From positions 1 to 51,153 of the forward strand of contig RFTU01000009.1 in NCBI GenBank assembly GCA_009923315.1: 51,153 nucleotides of DNA, written 5' to 3'. Both the position numbers and the translations under genes were made by a program. Positions 19,971 through 29,108 of the stretch are shown in pieces (within the stretch, counting starts at the first letter, position 1; each line of letters begins with the position of its first letter). The DNA is from Betaproteobacteria bacterium. GTDB lineage: Bacteria; Pseudomonadota; Gammaproteobacteria; Burkholderiales; Burkholderiaceae_C. The notes under the pieces are model-generated. The model did no database searches and was not told where the DNA came from. It saw only the letters and a list, made by a program, of their open reading frames with translations.

Positions 19971-22364
19971 ATGGTGATGCTGCTGCAGCGCAAGCTGGCA
20001 CGTGACCTGCTGAGGCTGTGGAGCCAGGTCCTGACCATTGCCTTGGTCGTGGCCAGCGCAGTGGGTGCGCTGCTCACCACGCAGGCCTGCGTGTACAGCC
20101 TGCAGGCCGCACGTGATCGCTTCTATGTGCAGGCTCACATGGCCGATGTTTTTGCCAGCGTACGGCGTGCCCCGCGCTCCGTGCTGCCCCTGTTCGATGA
20201 CCTGCCCGGTGTGGCGCAGGTACAGGCTACGGTTGAGAGACCCGCACGGCTGCTGTTGCCGGGGCAGGTGGATCCGGTCATGGGGCATCTGGTGGGCGTG
20301 GATGCCATGCGGCCTTTCGCATTGAACCGCCCGGTGCTGCGGCAAACGGACGGATCGGTGCAGCCGGGCATTTGGCCTGGTGCCCTGCGCAGCGACGGTG
20401 TGATGCCGGCCTGGTTGTCCGAGGGCTTTGCCCAGGCCCGCGGCCTTCAGCGTGGACAGCAGCTTCAGGTGCTGATGAACGGGCGCTTGCGCACCGTGGA
20501 AATCACTGGACTGGCTCTGGCACCGGATGTGATCTTTGCCGGCGCCATGGGCATGCCCGACCCGCGCGGCTACGGCGTGTTGTGGGTGGACGAGCGGGCC
20601 TTGGCCGCGGCCTGGGACCTGCAGGGCGCCTTCACGCGCTTGACCCTGCGGCTGGCGCCAGGCGCACGAGAAGAAGCGGTGCTCGCGTCGCTGCAGGACC
20701 TGCTGCCGCGTTGGGGCGGGCGGGATGCAGTGCCCCGCCGGCTGCAAGCCTCGCACCAGATGCTGGACAACGAAATCCAAGAGCAGCGCCTGCTGGGTAC
20801 GGTGCTGCCCTTGGTATTCACGGCCGTTTCCATTTTCTTGCTGCATGTGGTGATGGTGCGCCTGGTGGCCACACAGCGCGAGCAGATCGCCAGCCTCAAG
20901 GCGCTGGGCTTCAGCAATGCCGCTCTGGCCTGGCACCAATTGCAGTTGGTGCTCGTGATCGCCGCCGTCGGTGTGGCCGTCGGCGGCACCTTGGGTTGGT
21001 GGGCCGGCCGCTGGCTCATGGGCCTGTATGCCGAGTTCTTCCGCTTTCCCGAGCTGCCGCTTGTGATCCCGGCCAGCGTGTGGTGGCAAGCCGTGGCCCT
21101 GGCGGTGGTGGCCGCGGTGTTGGGTGCGGCGCAGGCGATGGCGGGCATCCTGCGCTTGAGCCCCGCCCAGGCCATGCAGCCGCCGGCGCCGCCGCGGTTC
21201 TCACAGGGTCGATGGGAAGTTGCGATGGAGCGGGCGTTGGGCCTGTCGCTGGTGCTGCGCATGATCCTCAGGCAATTGCGGCGCCGGCCCTGGCGTTCAC
21301 TGTTCAGTGTGCTGGGAATGGCCAGCGCCTTGGCCCTGGTGGTGATGGGTAACTTCTTCCGCGATGCGATTGAGCACATCGTCACGCGCCAGTTCGACAC
21401 CGTGTGGCGCGGCGATGTGCAGGTGATCACACCGGAAGTGGTGGGTTCTGGCGCGATACGCGAATTGGCGCGCGTGCCGGGTGTGGTGGCCGTGGAGGGC
21501 ACACGCTCGGTGGCCGCTACTGTGGTGCATGGGCACCGCAGCCAGCGTGTGCAACTACGAGGGCTGGACCCGCTGGGTCAGCAGCAGCGGCTGGTGGATG
21601 TTCAGGGGCGTGTGGTGCCGCTCAGCGAGGACGGCCTGGTACTGACCGACCGTCTGGCGCGCAAGTTGGGTGTGCGCGTGGGTGATGAGCTGCTGGTGAA
21701 ACTGGTGGAGGGGCCGCGGCCTTCGGTGCAGCTGCGCGTTTCTCACCTGGTAGGCGAGACCATGGGCTTGAATGCCACCACCACGCGCAGTACCCTCAAC
21801 CGGTTGATGCAGGAAGACGACCGCATCAACGCCCTGAGCCTCGTGGTGCAGTCCGACGAGTTGGATGCGGTGCTGCGCGCCACCACCCGGATGCCGCGGG
21901 TGGGTGGTGCCTTCAGCAAGGCGCACCTGCTGCACAACATGCAAGCGGTCACCGCGCGCAACATCCGCATCATGAGCACCATCATGACCGGATTTGCCCT
22001 GATCGTGGCCGTGGGGGTCGTCTACAACCACGCACGCATTGCGCTGGCTGAACGCTCTTGGGAGCTGGCGAGCCTGCGGGTGCTGGGGCTCACGCGCACG
22101 GAGGTGGCCCAGTTGATGGTGGGCGAGCAGGCGCTGTTGTTGGTGATGGCCGTGCCCCTGGGAATGTGCCTAGGCTGGCTTCTGGTGTGGGGGCTGAGCG
22201 TGGGCCTGCGCAGCGACCAATTCCAGTTCCCGGTCGTGGTGTGGCCGCGCACCTATGCCCTGGGTGCCCTCAGCCTGAGCGCGGCTGCAGCCGCCAGCGC
22301 CGGCGTCGTCTGGGCCCGCGTGCAGGGCCTGGACCTGGTGGCGGCCTTGAAGACACGGGAGTAG
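19971..22364 (+). CDS. FtsX-family ABC permease with two FtsX domains
   Basis: A 797-residue inner-membrane protein. The N-terminal helix (about residues 17-40) is followed by a large periplasmic region, three helices near 275-400, a second N-terminal-type helix (after RRPWRSLFSVLG), a second periplasmic region and a final set of three helices. This duplicated FtsX arrangement is typical of exporters that work with a periplasmic adaptor rather than importers. The ATG at 19971 is four bases after the ATPase stop; the frame is open upstream inside the ATPase gene but in a different reading. Substrate unknown; lipids, peptides or antibiotics are handled by relatives. Confidence 0.9.
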   Translation: MVMLLQRKLARDLLRLWSQVLTIALVVASAVGALLTTQACVYSLQAARDRFYVQAHMADVFASVRRAPRSVLPLFDDLPGVAQVQATVERPARLLLPGQVDPVMGHLVGVDAMRPFALNRPVLRQTDGSVQPGIWPGALRSDGVMPAWLSEGFAQARGLQRGQQLQVLMNGRLRTVEITGLALAPDVIFAGAMGMPDPRGYGVLWVDERALAAAWDLQGAFTRLTLRLAPGAREEAVLASLQDLLPRWGGRDAVPRRLQASHQMLDNEIQEQRLLGTVLPLVFTAVSIFLLHVVMVRLVATQREQIASLKALGFSNAALAWHQLQLVLVIAAVGVAVGGTLGWWAGRWLMGLYAEFFRFPELPLVIPASVWWQAVALAVVAAVLGAAQAMAGILRLSPAQAMQPPAPPRFSQGRWEVAMERALGLSLVLRMILRQLRRRPWRSLFSVLGMASALALVVMGNFFRDAIEHIVTRQFDTVWRGDVQVITPEVVGSGAIRELARVPGVVAVEGTRSVAATVVHGHRSQRVQLRGLDPLGQQQRLVDVQGRVVPLSEDGLVLTDRLARKLGVRVGDELLVKLVEGPRPSVQLRVSHLVGETMGLNATTTRSTLNRLMQEDDRINALSLVVQSDELDAVLRATTRMPRVGGAFSKAHLLHNMQAVTARNIRIMSTIMTGFALIVAVGVVYNHARIALAERSWELASLRVLGLTRTEVAQLMVGEQALLLVMAVPLGMCLGWLLVWGLSVGLRSDQFQFPVVVWPRTYALGALSLSAAAAASAGVVWARVQGLDLVAALKTRE

Positions 22365-22369
22365 GCGCG

Positions 22370-23608
22370 ATGAACTTGATGGCGTGGAAGCAGTGGCCGT
22401 GGCGGTGGCTGTCCGCCGCTGGGGTGGTGATCGGGGTGGGGGCGGTGCTGACCTGGTCTTTCATGCCCCAGGCCGTTGAAGTGGAAACGGCCAGGGCTGA
22501 AGTGCGCGCCTTCGAGGAGGTGGTGGAGGACGATGGCCGCGCGCGGGTGCGCGAGCGCCTGGCCGTCACCATGCCCTGGACCGGTGCGCTGGAGCGTCCC
22601 GCCTTGAAGGAAGGGCACACCGTGTCGTCCGACGAGTCCCTGTTCTGGGTTCGCCCGGCACAACCGGTCTTGTTGGACGCCCGCACCCGCGCTGAACTTC
22701 AGGCGCGCACGGCGGCTGCCCAGGCCTCTTGGCAGCGCAGCGCGCGGCAGACCGAGGTGGCCCTGGTGGCTTGGCAGCGGTCCGCCGTGGCCGCGGCTCG
22801 TTCGGCGATGCTGGCCGAGCAGTCCTTCGTGTCCCGTTCGCAGGTGGAGACGGCCGTTTTGGACCTTCAGCGTGATGAACGAAGTTGGCAGGCCGCTCAG
22901 GCGGCTGAGCGCGCGGCATTGCATGAACTGGAGCAGGCACGCGTGTCGCTGGCCACGGCCGGCAACGGGCCGGGCGCGGCGCGGCGGCCCGTGCGGGTCA
23001 CACCGATGGGGTCGGCGTCACCGCGCAACCTTCAGGTGCTGCGGGTCGCGCAGCCCCATGAGGCGGTGCTGCCCGCCGGCGCGGTGGTGATGGAGGTGGG
23101 CGATGTGCACCGCCCCGAGGTGGTGGTGCCCTTGCTCAGTCAGGATGCGCTGCGCATTCGCACGGGCAGCACCGCGCGATTGAGCGGCTGGGCCGACCGG
23201 GCAGGCCCTGTGGCCTCGGTGGAAGGCTACGTGCGTCTGATCGAGCCGGCGGCGACCACGAAGATTTCCGCTCTGGGGCTGGAAGAGCAGCGCGTGAATG
23301 TGGTGATCGAGCCCTCACAGGACTTGCCTGCGGGCGACGGCTACACCGTGCGCGCGCAGGTGGTGTTGCGCCGAGCAGACGAGGCGCTGCAAGTACCGGT
23401 GAGCGCCGTATTCCCGCAGCCCGGCAAGCCCACATCCCACGCGGTGTTCACGGTGGAAGGCGGGCGGGCACGGCGGGTGGAGGTCCAACTCGAAGGCCGC
23501 AGCGCCGCCTGGGTTTGGATACGGACGGGGCTGGAGGCGGGACAGGCGGTGGTGGTCTTTCCACCGGCATCGCTGCAGGACGGTGCGCGCGTGCGCGTGG
23601 TCCGTTGA
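22370..23608 (+). CDS. HlyD-type periplasmic adaptor of the ABC exporter
   Basis: A 412-residue membrane-fusion protein with one N-terminal membrane anchor (about residues 12-32), a coiled-coil hairpin rich in Ala, Gln and Glu (about residues 105-200), a lipoyl/barrel region and the C-terminal membrane-proximal domain (LQVPVSAVFPQPGKPTSHAVFTV). It starts five bases after the permease stop and completes an ATPase-permease-adaptor operon. No outer-membrane factor lies in the operon; the OprM-like protein encoded at 29.1-30.6 kb or one elsewhere could serve (inference). Confidence 0.88.
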   Translation: MNLMAWKQWPWRWLSAAGVVIGVGAVLTWSFMPQAVEVETARAEVRAFEEVVEDDGRARVRERLAVTMPWTGALERPALKEGHTVSSDESLFWVRPAQPVLLDARTRAELQARTAAAQASWQRSARQTEVALVAWQRSAVAAARSAMLAEQSFVSRSQVETAVLDLQRDERSWQAAQAAERAALHELEQARVSLATAGNGPGAARRPVRVTPMGSASPRNLQVLRVAQPHEAVLPAGAVVMEVGDVHRPEVVVPLLSQDALRIRTGSTARLSGWADRAGPVASVEGYVRLIEPAATTKISALGLEEQRVNVVIEPSQDLPAGDGYTVRAQVVLRRADEALQVPVSAVFPQPGKPTSHAVFTVEGGRARRVEVQLEGRSAAWVWIRTGLEAGQAVVVFPPASLQDGARVRVVR

Positions 23609-23626
23609 TGGAACCGACCCGTTGAC

Positions 23627-23650
23627 CCGCTCGCCCGCATGGGCGAGCGG
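23627..23650. terminator. Strong hairpin between convergent genes
   Basis: Perfect 10-bp stem CCGCTCGCCC/GGGCGAGCGG with the loop GCAT, 18 bases after the adaptor stop and 56 bases after the stop of the convergent binding-protein gene. It is placed to terminate both, but has no U tract. Confidence 0.55.
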
Positions 23651-23706
23651 CAAGCCAAGAGCCTTCCCTCAACCCCAACGCGTGGGCCGGTGGTTGTTCA
23701 GAATCC

Positions 23707-25380
23707 TCAGCGCACCGAAGTGAAGCGGGCCTCGGGCCGGTCGTCCGAGCGGTGCAAGGTGCTCACGCCGGGCTTCATGGCCCAGGGCCGCATCTGGTGG
23801 TGCAGGGGCAGCAGCAGGTGCTCATCGCGGGTGCGCTTGAGCGCTTCGCGCATCATGGCCAAGCGCTTGGTGGCGTCCATCTCGGTCTTCATGGCATCCA
23901 CGAGTTGGTCGACCTGCGGGTCGCTCACGCGCGCGAAGTTGAAATTGCCGTCGGCGCCACTGGTACGCGTGCGCACGATGGACTGCAGCGTGTACTGCGC
24001 ATCGAAGGTGGCCACGCCCCAGCCCAGCATATAGGCCGATGTGTCGAAGTTCTGGAAGCGGACACTGTGCTGAGCGAACGGTTCGGCCACCAGACGAACC
24101 TTCATGCCGATCTTGGCCCACATCGGCAGCAGGGCTTGGCAGATCTCTTCGTCGTTCACATAGCGGTTGTTCGAGCAGTTGAGCTGGAACTCGAAGCCAT
24201 TGGGGTAGCCCGCTTCAGCAAGCAGTTTCTTGGCGCGGTCCACATCGGGTCTGCTCACCGCATCGAGTTCAGCGCTCCAGCCTTCCACGCCTGGAGGCAC
24301 CATGATGGCTGCGGGAATCGACAGACCACGCATGATGGTGCGCCTGATGGCCTCGCGGTCCACCACGATGGACAGCGCCTCACGCACGCGCTTGTCCTTG
24401 AAGGGGTTCTTGCCCTTCACATCACTGTATTTGAGTTCGTTGCTGTGCTGATCCAGTGCCAGGAAGATGGTGCGGACCTCGGGGCCGTCCATCACCTTGA
24501 GTTTGGGGTCCTGGCGAAGGCGGGCCACGTCTTGCGTGGGCATGTCCGTCAGCAGGTCCACGTCGCCGGCGATGAGCGCGGCCACGCGGGTAGGGTCGCT
24601 CTTGATGGGCGTGTAGACCACGTCGGTCACGTTGCTGTTGTGCTTGTCCCACCAGTTCGGGTTGATCTTCATGGTCACGCGCTGGTCGGGAACCCAACCG
24701 GTGATCATGTAGGGGCCCGTACCCATCACATTGCGCGAGGCGTAATTCTCTTCCTTGGCCTTGTAGTTCTGGACATCGGTGGACTTGTTCTTCTCGGCCC
24801 AGGCCTTGCTCATCATGCGGAAGTCCACGATGTTTCGCAGCAGCAGCGGGTTGGGGGCGGCCATGATGAAGTCCACGGTGTGGCTGTCGATCTTGCGGAT
24901 CTCGGCGATACCGGTGACGTAGATGCCCATCGTGCCCTGAGGCTGTCGGATGCGGCTGAAGCTGAACACCACATCATCGGCGGTGAAGGCCGAACCATCA
25001 TGGAAACGCACATTGCGGCGCAGTTCGAATCGGACTTGCGTCGGACTGATGTAGGTCCATTTGGTGGCCAGAGCGGGTTCAATCTTGCGATCGGCGTCGT
25101 AGCGCACCAGGCCTTCATAAGCGTGCATCAAGATGGCTGAGGTGGTGCTGTGGTTCTGCGAATGGGGGTCCAGCGTCAGGATGTCGTTCTGAGCGGCCCA
25201 GCGCAGGGTGACGGCGGGTGCCGGCGAGGCCGCCGCTGCCGGTTGGGCCTGAGCGCTCAGCGGCAGCACGGCCGACAGCGCCCATACAGCGCCGGCCAGG
25301 GCGATGGGCGCTCGGCGCTGGACTCGGTGGTGGGAAGCCTTCGGGGTTTTCGACAGGAACGGGATGGTGAACCGGATCAT
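23707..25380 (-). CDS. ABC transporter substrate-binding protein, family 5
   Basis: A 557-residue periplasmic binding protein of the oligopeptide/dipeptide/nickel type. A long N-terminal signal region ends near AQAQPAAAAS (about residue 46). The mature protein begins with TLRWAAQNDILTLDPHSQNH, and carries the family blocks FHDGSAFTADDVVFSF, GTGPYMI and KRVREALSIVVDREAI. It probably captures a peptide or similar solute, but no permease or ATPase genes of the Dpp/Opp type lie beside it. On the minus strand a TATAGT at 25434-25439 could be its -10 box, with a poor -35. Confidence 0.92.
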   Translation of the reverse strand: MIRFTIPFLSKTPKASHHRVQRRAPIALAGAVWALSAVLPLSAQAQPAAAASPAPAVTLRWAAQNDILTLDPHSQNHSTTSAILMHAYEGLVRYDADRKIEPALATKWTYISPTQVRFELRRNVRFHDGSAFTADDVVFSFSRIRQPQGTMGIYVTGIAEIRKIDSHTVDFIMAAPNPLLLRNIVDFRMMSKAWAEKNKSTDVQNYKAKEENYASRNVMGTGPYMITGWVPDQRVTMKINPNWWDKHNSNVTDVVYTPIKSDPTRVAALIAGDVDLLTDMPTQDVARLRQDPKLKVMDGPEVRTIFLALDQHSNELKYSDVKGKNPFKDKRVREALSIVVDREAIRRTIMRGLSIPAAIMVPPGVEGWSAELDAVSRPDVDRAKKLLAEAGYPNGFEFQLNCSNNRYVNDEEICQALLPMWAKIGMKVRLVAEPFAQHSVRFQNFDTSAYMLGWGVATFDAQYTLQSIVRTRTSGADGNFNFARVSDPQVDQLVDAMKTEMDATKRLAMMREALKRTRDEHLLLPLHHQMRPWAMKPGVSTLHRSDDRPEARFTSVR

Positions 25381-25501
25381 GGAGGTCGCCTTGTGGTGGA
25401 GAGCCGATGGGCGGGTTGGGGAGGATGGCCTTGACTATAGGGCCGGCACAGCAGGCTGCGCATGCGGAACTGCCCGATGTGTGGGACCCGTCGCCCGCCG
25501 C

Positions 25502-27919
25502 TCAGGTGCGACCGCCCAGCAGCGGAAGGCTGCGCCGCCGCCTTCCCTCCAGCAGAGCCAGTGCATTCACGACGGCTGGCGCCACCGGAGGCGTACCCGG
25601 CTCACCCACTCCGCCGGGTGGGCGGTCACTGGGGATGAGCACCGTGTCAATCTGGGGCATGTCGGCCATGGTCAGCACAGGATGGTCGGCCCAGCCCTTG
25701 AGCTGCACCTGCCCGCGCTCCACGGGCACACGTCCCCACAGAGCCGCGCTCAGCCCGTAGACGATCGCACTTTCCAGTTGGGCACGAACCGTGTCGGGGT
25801 GCACCAGGGTGCCGGCGTCCAAGGCACACACGATACGGTGCACGCGCGGGCGCCCATCGCGCAGGCTCACCTCGGCCACCTGCGCGCAGATGGAGCCAAA
25901 GCATCCGTGCAGGGCCAGGCCCCGAGCGCGGCCCGACGGCGCTGCCGTACCCCAGCCCGCCGCCTGCGCGGCTGCCCGCAGCACGGCCAGATGCCTCGGA
26001 TGCTGCTGCAGCAGGTCCTCGCGCAGGGCCAGCGGGTCACGCCCCAGGGCCTGGGCCACTTCGTCCAGGAAGCACTCGGTGAAGAAGGCGTTGTAGGAGT
26101 GACCCACGCTTCTCCAGGAACCTACGGGCAGGACCGAGGGGCACAGCACCTGCTCGACCAACTGGTTCGCAATGGCATAGGGCAGGTCGTAGGCCCCTTC
26201 GATCTGAACCTTGTCGGGCATCGCCGGCAGGGCTTCGGTGAGGGGCCCGGGAAAGAGTCGACGGAAGGTGCCGTCCGAAAGCGAAGGTGCGACGACCTTG
26301 ATCTGAAGCGCGCGGAGTTGCAGGCCGCTCGGCGTAGCCGTGGGGTTGGCCTCAGGGCCCGTGCGGTCCGAACGGGTTGATCCAGCAGTGCTGCCCGCGT
26401 CGACCGAGTCCTTCACCAAGCCCGCGGTCAGGCGCGCCAGCGCTGCAGGCCGGTACACATCATGCTGAAGGTCCTGTTCGCGCGTCCACATCAGGTGCAC
26501 GGGCGTGCCGGGCATCTTCAGAGCCAGGTGCGTGGCTTGCTCCACGATGTCGGTTTCCAATCGGCGCCCGAAGCCACCGCCCAGATAGGGAATCTGCAGC
26601 TGAACCTGATCGATGTCGATGTCGGCGATCTTTGACGCCCGCCACCGCGCCAGGATCGGCGACTGCGTGCCCGTCCACAACTGCAGTCGGCCGTCTTTGA
26701 ACAGGGCAGTGGCGTTCAGCGGTTCCATCATCGCGTGCGCCAGGTAGGGCACCTCATAGTCGGCCTGCAGCGTCTGCGGCGCCGCGGCCAGCATCGCCGG
26801 CGCCTCTCCCAGATGGCGAAATCGCGTGCCCGATTCTTCGTCCAGCATCTGACGCATGGTCTCTTGCTGCGCCTGCGTGCTGTGGCCGGCGTTCAGGCCG
26901 GGGTCCCATTCCAGGTCCAGGGCTTGAGCACCCTTGAGCGCCTGCCAGGTCTGGTCGGCGACCACGGCCACAGCCGGCACCGGCCAGTCGGGGAACTCAT
27001 GCACAGCCCGCACACCGGCGATCTTCAGTGCCTTGCTCGAATCGACTTTGACCAGTCGACCGTGCACGAACGGGCAGGTGCGCAGGACCGCGCGCTTCAG
27101 ATTGGGCAGCGTGAGGTCCGATCCGAAGGCGGCGCGACCGCAGGACTTATCGGGTGTATCCAGCCGGGTCGGAGAGGTGCCAATGAGTGCCCATTTCGAA
27201 GAGGGCTTGAGCGACAGCTTCGAGGGCGGCTCCATGGGCTTGCTGGCCCACAGTCCGGCGAGCTCGCCATAGCCCATGCGGCGACCACTGGGCTGATGAA
27301 GCACCTCACCCTGCAGGGTAAGGCACTGCTCGCTGTCGACCTTCCAATGCCGTGCCGCAGTGGCGCGCAGCACCTCGCGCGCCGATGCCCCGGCCCAGCG
27401 CATGGGCTCCCAAGCTGCGCGCACGCTGGTGGAGCCGCCGGTCACATTCAGCGACAGCATCATGGCGGTGTGCGACATCGTCCAGCGGGCAGCTTGGGCC
27501 AACCAGCCTGCGTCATCGGCTTGCAGGGGCAGCACCGCATGCAGCAGCACGGTGTTGGCGTACACCCGCCCTGGGCTGGCAGGCTCCACGCCCACCTGCG
27601 CCCACGGCACGTCGAGTTCCTCCGCCACGAGCATCGCCAGCGAGGTGTGCACGCCCTGGCCCATCTCAGAGCGGGGCAGGGCGACGCTGACGCGGCCATC
27701 GGACGTGATGCGCAGCCAAGCGTTGAGCGCAGCGCCCTGGGCTGGACCGCTGGGCTCACCTGCACCGCCCGGTGCGGGAGCCTGACCCCGCTGGCGTGGG
27801 TCGATCGGGCTGCAACCCACCAGCAGACAGCCCCCTGCGGCGGCGCCGACAAACAAGAATTGGCGTCGACTGCCCCAGATGCCCTGGTGCAGGCCAGTGG
27901 GTTCGCGGGTTTCCGTCAT
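25502..27919 (-). CDS. Molybdopterin hydroxylase large subunit, IorB-like (putative Tat lipoprotein)
   Basis: An 805-residue protein of the xanthine oxidase superfamily, closest in style to the beta (Mo-binding) subunit of isoquinoline 1-oxidoreductase and periplasmic aldehyde oxidases. The N-terminus has a twin-arginine motif (SRRQFLFVG) and then LLVGC, a lipobox-like sequence. Mo-cofactor-binding blocks include PRSEMGQGVHTS, LPYLGGGFGRR-type (IPYLGGGFGRRLE), PVHLMWTREQD and the catalytic glutamate in GGVGEPGTPP near residue 773. An insert of about 30 residues rich in Ser, Thr, Gly and Asp lies near residue 455. The start at 27919 has AGGAG five bases upstream; in-frame starts further up (27976, 28033) exist. 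The usual 2Fe-2S partner subunit is absent here. Confidence 0.87.
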   Translation of the reverse strand: MTETREPTGLHQGIWGSRRQFLFVGAAAGGCLLVGCSPIDPRQRGQAPAPGGAGEPSGPAQGAALNAWLRITSDGRVSVALPRSEMGQGVHTSLAMLVAEELDVPWAQVGVEPASPGRVYANTVLLHAVLPLQADDAGWLAQAARWTMSHTAMMLSLNVTGGSTSVRAAWEPMRWAGASAREVLRATAARHWKVDSEQCLTLQGEVLHQPSGRRMGYGELAGLWASKPMEPPSKLSLKPSSKWALIGTSPTRLDTPDKSCGRAAFGSDLTLPNLKRAVLRTCPFVHGRLVKVDSSKALKIAGVRAVHEFPDWPVPAVAVVADQTWQALKGAQALDLEWDPGLNAGHSTQAQQETMRQMLDEESGTRFRHLGEAPAMLAAAPQTLQADYEVPYLAHAMMEPLNATALFKDGRLQLWTGTQSPILARWRASKIADIDIDQVQLQIPYLGGGFGRRLETDIVEQATHLALKMPGTPVHLMWTREQDLQHDVYRPAALARLTAGLVKDSVDAGSTAGSTRSDRTGPEANPTATPSGLQLRALQIKVVAPSLSDGTFRRLFPGPLTEALPAMPDKVQIEGAYDLPYAIANQLVEQVLCPSVLPVGSWRSVGHSYNAFFTECFLDEVAQALGRDPLALREDLLQQHPRHLAVLRAAAQAAGWGTAAPSGRARGLALHGCFGSICAQVAEVSLRDGRPRVHRIVCALDAGTLVHPDTVRAQLESAIVYGLSAALWGRVPVERGQVQLKGWADHPVLTMADMPQIDTVLIPSDRPPGGVGEPGTPPVAPAVVNALALLEGRRRRSLPLLGGRT

Positions 27920-27924
27920 GAGGG

Positions 27925-27948
27925 CTCCTGATAGGGATCCTGATAGGG
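27925..27948. repeat. 12-bp tandem duplication covering the ribosome-binding site
   Basis: CTCCTGATAGGG (27925-27936) is followed by ATCCTGATAGGG (27937-27948). On the minus strand the first copy supplies the AGGAG of the IorB-like gene; the second supplies AGGAT. Confidence 0.7.
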
Positions 27949-28148
27949 CACCTGAGCTTAACGTTGGTTTGAGCATCCGCACTGAGCATGCCCCGCTGCG
28001 ATCGCCGGATTTCCGCCAGCCGTCCGCGCGCAAGCCCCCGAAAGTGCCCGAGCTCCCGCGTTAAGCTACGGTCGATGAAAGTTGCCTGTCATCAACGCCG
28101 CAGTCCGGCGCGGGCTGCTGTGACGGGCCCCGCGGTGGCCTGCACCCC

Positions 28149-29060
28149 ATGAGCGGCATGCCTTTGGGGCGCATCGGCTTCATCGGCGCCGGCCGGCTCG
28201 GGCAGGCACTGGCCGTGGCGTTTGCGCGCGCCGGCTATGCCGTTTCGGCGGTCAACAGCCGAACGGCAGCCTCAGCACAGGCGCTGGCGCAGCGCGTTGA
28301 CCCACATGCGCGGCAAAGGCCCTTGGTGGCAGGGCATCCCCAAGCGGTGGTCGATGCATGCGACACCGTGTTCATCACGGTCAACGACGATCACATCGAA
28401 AGCATGGCCCGATCCGTGGCGTGGCGTGAAGGGCAGGCGGTGGTGCACTGCAGCGGCGCCACCGAGATCGAAGCGCTGCAGGCTGCGCGTCACGCCGGGG
28501 CTGACACCGGTGGTTTTCACCCCCTGCACACCTTCGGAGATGTGGACACTGCCGTGGCCGCCTTGCCCGGTTGCGCGGTGGCCGTGGAGTCGGCCGATGA
28601 AGGCTTGCGTGCGGGTCTCATGAACCTGGCGCACCACATCGACGCCAGACCCTTTGAGCTGCCGCGTGGCAGCCGAGCCCTCTACCATGCCAGCGCCCAC
28701 TATGCCGGATCGCTGGTGGTGACACTCATGAACGAGGCCGTGCAGCACTGGGGGCGCTTGGGCATTCCCTCAGACCAGGCCCTCGACGCGTTGCTGCCCC
28801 TGCTGAGAAGCACGGTGCGCACGATCGAATCCCGCGGTCTGGGCCCGGGTATGGCTGGGGTCGCGGCGCGCGGAGATGCGGTGACCTTGGCCCGGCACCT
28901 GCAGGCCATCGGGGCAGCAGGGCTGGTCGAGCGACAGCTCTACGCCGATTTGACGCGGCGCAGCGTGGCCTTGGCGATCGACAGCGGGCGCATCAGCCCA
29001 GAGCAGGCACAGGCCCTGTATGCCACCCTGAACATGGCGTGGCGGCCTGAAGACCACTGA
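28149..29060 (+). CDS. DUF2520 Rossmann-fold protein
   Basis: A 303-residue protein with an N-terminal NAD(P)-binding Rossmann domain (IGFIGAGRLGQALAVAFARAG, glycine-rich loop at about residues 10-16) like that of F420-dependent NADP oxidoreductases and 6-phosphogluconate-type dehydrogenases. A helical C-terminal domain follows (ALYHASAHYAGSLVVTLMNEA). This is the DUF2520 layout. Substrate is not known. The ATG at 28158 is an alternative start. It is divergent from the IorB-like gene, with 229 bases between the two starts and no clear promoter in them. Confidence 0.82.
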   Translation: MSGMPLGRIGFIGAGRLGQALAVAFARAGYAVSAVNSRTAASAQALAQRVDPHARQRPLVAGHPQAVVDACDTVFITVNDDHIESMARSVAWREGQAVVHCSGATEIEALQAARHAGADTGGFHPLHTFGDVDTAVAALPGCAVAVESADEGLRAGLMNLAHHIDARPFELPRGSRALYHASAHYAGSLVVTLMNEAVQHWGRLGIPSDQALDALLPLLRSTVRTIESRGLGPGMAGVAARGDAVTLARHLQAIGAAGLVERQLYADLTRRSVALAIDSGRISPEQAQALYATLNMAWRPEDH

Positions 29061-29108
29061 AGGGTTGGAGGCCCGGACCGTTGTCAGATCGGCTGGCGCC
29101 GTTGGTGC

